Below are positions 61,489 through 64,000 of a DNA stretch of 64,000 nt, piece after piece. The DNA is from Rotaria macrura (lineage: Eukaryota; Rotifera; Eurotatoria; Philodinida; Philodinidae), in the NCBI GenBank assembly GCA_900239685.1, contig OENT01000447.1:1-64000 (forward strand), in the 5' to 3' direction. Below the pieces are notes generated by a model. The model made no database searches, was not told the origin of the DNA, and saw only the letters and a program-made list of their open reading frames with translations. The position numbers and the translations under genes were made by a program. Numbering within the stretch: the stretch's first letter is position 1; each line of letters begins with the position of its first letter.

Positions 61489-64000
61489 AAGATATAGAAT
61501 TAGTATATTCGAGAAAGAACATAGCGTGTAAGTAGCATTGAAATTAAACTTACAATTGATTTATCTGATTAATTATAGTTCAGAATTCGTCCTGCACTCA
61601 ATGAAGAACAATCAATATATATTTTTTGAGGTCGTTCTAAGCTTGGTAACCTTTAGGCAGTCAGTCACTGAGCCATATGTTGTAAAACAAAATTGAATTT
61701 TAAGAATGTTAATCTCAACTTATTCATTAGTTGATTAAATATTGTGATTACAGTTGAGATAATAATGAGTATTGAACAATCATTCAAAATTATAAATTAT
61801 TTTTGTAAGCATAAACATCATATCTAGGTTATTAATTGTAATAATATAATCAATGCGACAAAATATCACCCGTTCTTGATTGAATCATTGACAATATTCG
61901 GAGTGTATCAAAGTTATATGATCCTCGATAACGTTAAAAATGACTTTTTTTTAACTAGACATTTTCTACTAGAGAATTCCATAGAAAACTTTCTTAATAC
62001 TTTTGCATTTATTTATAATGAAACTTTTAACGGTAGGTAAAAGAATCGAAAATACTTGTTGTTTTGTCGAGTAAAACGTTCATATTGGTGTCATCATTAA
62101 GATTGATGAAGAAAAAGAAGTAGACAATAAATTTGCGAATAATTATCGGATTCATGTTCTTTCTTCTAATGAATGTTTTGTTCAGTTCAAATAATCGTTT
62201 GATAAATAGAACCGAGATCTGAATTTAATTTTTCCGCATTCATTTGTCAGTAAACCATTAAATTAAACTTGTGTCTCTATGTATATTTACTGGTATGCTG
62301 ACCATCAATTAGTTAACGTTTAGTCAAAATAATCCAAAGCATAATTTATTGATATGCATAATGCTATTCAATATTTATTACTGTGTGTAAGTATAGAATT
62401 ATCATCAGAGAATAGTTCTTTCGTTTTGTTTGTCATTATGAAAATAAAATCGATCCGTTACTTACTCGCTAGGACTTTAGCGAAAAAACCACTCGGGAGA
62501 ATCATTCTAACAATTGTATTTGATCGAATTTTATGAGAATTCCCATAAAACTGAGGCAATCCTGTCGGAAATCAATAGAAGGAGTCAAATTCGGATCTTT
62601 CTGTTCGAATTTAACTAAGGACTCCGATCAATCTTAACATTGTTAGCATCAAGTACTTATTTGATACTTGACTTTTTATATAGGAGTTAGCTGTCGAAAC
62701 ATTTATTGATTTCGTCTCTCAAATTCGGATAGAATATTTTTTACTGATTGAATTCAGTATTGCATTCATTTACATGAGAGAGACAACGGTAGTGTTATGT
62801 GTATCAACGATGATGCAAAATAGAAACGAGAGAATTTCATAACTTGATTTTGTAGAGTAAGATAATAAATTATATAGAACAATTACTACCCTAATCGGTT
62901 TTAGCAATGACATTCAATAATAATATTATACTTTCAATAGATGCATATCTAGAGATGGTAAAGGGTCTAAATTCAATATCTATATCTATATCTATATATA
63001 TACATAATTAATCATGATGGATATCATACACATAACATATCATGATCAACAATCCATTGAAAATTTCAGACAAGCTCACGATGCAATTGAATGACATAAT
63101 TAGGTTATCTTGATTTGAAACAGAATGTTACTGTTGCTCTAAATTTTTTAGTTCAAAATTCAGATATGTTATTCGGATATTAAAAATAGGTGCTATTAAG
63201 TTAATATTTCTCTTCAACGTTATTATTATTGAAAAGTATACGATTATCATCCTCGTTCTATAGAAAAGAAATGATCTTGATTATTGATTTTATAATGTCA
63301 TAAAGTACAATACCATTGCATTTGGTCACGTATTTATTTATAATTAACTGAATATTTTCATCAAGAATATAATTTCATTTGATTTGGACTGAAGTCTCAA
63401 CGAATACTAATCCAGGTAAATTTTAGACTATCTTCTGCTTTTTCATAGGCTATTGTGACCTAAAATTTCATAGTCTCAGATTTTATGAAGAGATAAATTT
63501 TTAAAAAATCCATAAAATTCTATTCAATACTTTTAACATGATGTCGAACATTTAATGCGTTTGATTTATAATACGCATTAGAGATAAAGTAAAACAAACA
63601 TTTCAATAGACACACAATATATTATTAATATCTGTACGATATTTCATACGACTTGTTGACAAATGACATATTATTCTAATGAATTAAACTTCCCATCATT
63701 ATCAACACTTCTTCGTCGAAATATATCTTTGATTCCTATATTTTAAATGTAGAGTGATTTACAAAAGAACTTGCACGCATAATTTTTGCTAGTGTGCCGT
63801 CAGGCAGCATTCTTTTTGCTCAGTTTTATTATGATTTGATAGTTCATGAAGAACACTACGTTGTGATATTATTTAGTAATCTTTTCATTCCTCTTCACAG
63901 AAAACTTACAGAACAGAATTCAAAAAATTTGAAGTAACAAAAAGATTACATTGTAGGATTACACACATGACATAGACATCTATTATCCGTTGAAAAAATC

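Larger units (their letters stand above)
56259..64000. other. 7.7-kb gene-poor region at the right edge
   Basis: It presumably starts with the promoter of the zinc-finger gene. It holds a large inverted repeat (58.70-59.475 kb), a hAT-type MITE (60.5 kb), a possible coding remnant (61.26-61.49 kb) and a TATATC-type simple repeat at about 62975-63002. The open frames of 60-90 codons around 57.2-57.6 kb overlap one another on both strands and are not credible genes. I see nothing else. Confidence 0.4.

Noticed and set aside
1..64000. CRISPR array, rRNA genes or prophage/bacterial operons
   Set aside because: No regularly spaced repeats, no rRNA-like sequence and no operonic gene packing were seen; spliced genes show the DNA is eukaryotic.

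Overview
The window is A+T-rich eukaryotic nuclear DNA. Coding exons are separated by short GT-AG introns (mostly 35-90 bp), and poly(A) hexamers follow some genes. The protein families (calpain, Rho GTPase, C2H2 zinc-finger regulator, VWC/fibronectin-I-like secreted protein, delta-tubulin-like protein) point to an animal. The compact introns, an intronless asparagine synthase of bacterial/fungal type and several decayed gene copies would fit a rotifer, probably a bdelloid. That taxonomic guess is inference; no marker gene here proves it.

Layout. 0-5 kb: no gene seen, degenerate repeats. 5.13-7.09 kb (+): complete, intronless class-II asparagine synthase. 7.1-14.9 kb: repeats and mobile-element debris, including an AGATCT-rich hairpin region (9.4-10.5 kb) and a foldback element (11.5-11.8 kb). 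14.96-16.03 kb (+): secreted TANGO2/NRDE-family protein. 16-19 kb: debris with a possible decayed C2-domain gene. 19.2-20.8 kb (-): secreted cysteine-rich protein with fibronectin-I-like and VWC-like modules, 5' exon not found. 24.5-28.4 kb (-): complete seven-exon calpain. 28.4-40.8 kb: gene-poor. 40.83-41.51 kb (+): two-exon Rho GTPase, followed by two decayed Rho copies (42.35-42.70 and about 44.2-44.53 kb). 46.0-46.5 kb: an element with inverted ends. 48.6-49.6 kb (+): highly divergent delta-tubulin-like protein. 51.4-52.9 kb (+): unidentified decayed gene. 54.3-56.3 kb (-): five-exon EGR-like zinc-finger protein. 56.3-64 kb: gene-poor, with a large inverted repeat (58.7-59.5 kb) and a hAT-type MITE with a perfect 8-bp target duplication (60.5-60.7 kb).

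The genes do not form an operon or an obvious pathway; they are an ordinary mix of eukaryotic loci. The most unusual items are the delta-tubulin-like protein whose GTP-binding glycine loop is replaced, the TANGO2-like protein whose predicted signal-peptide cleavage would expose an N-terminal cysteine, the intronless asparagine synthase, and the Rho copies of mixed age. Exon boundaries were worked out by hand from reading frame and splice consensus; all reported joins keep phase.
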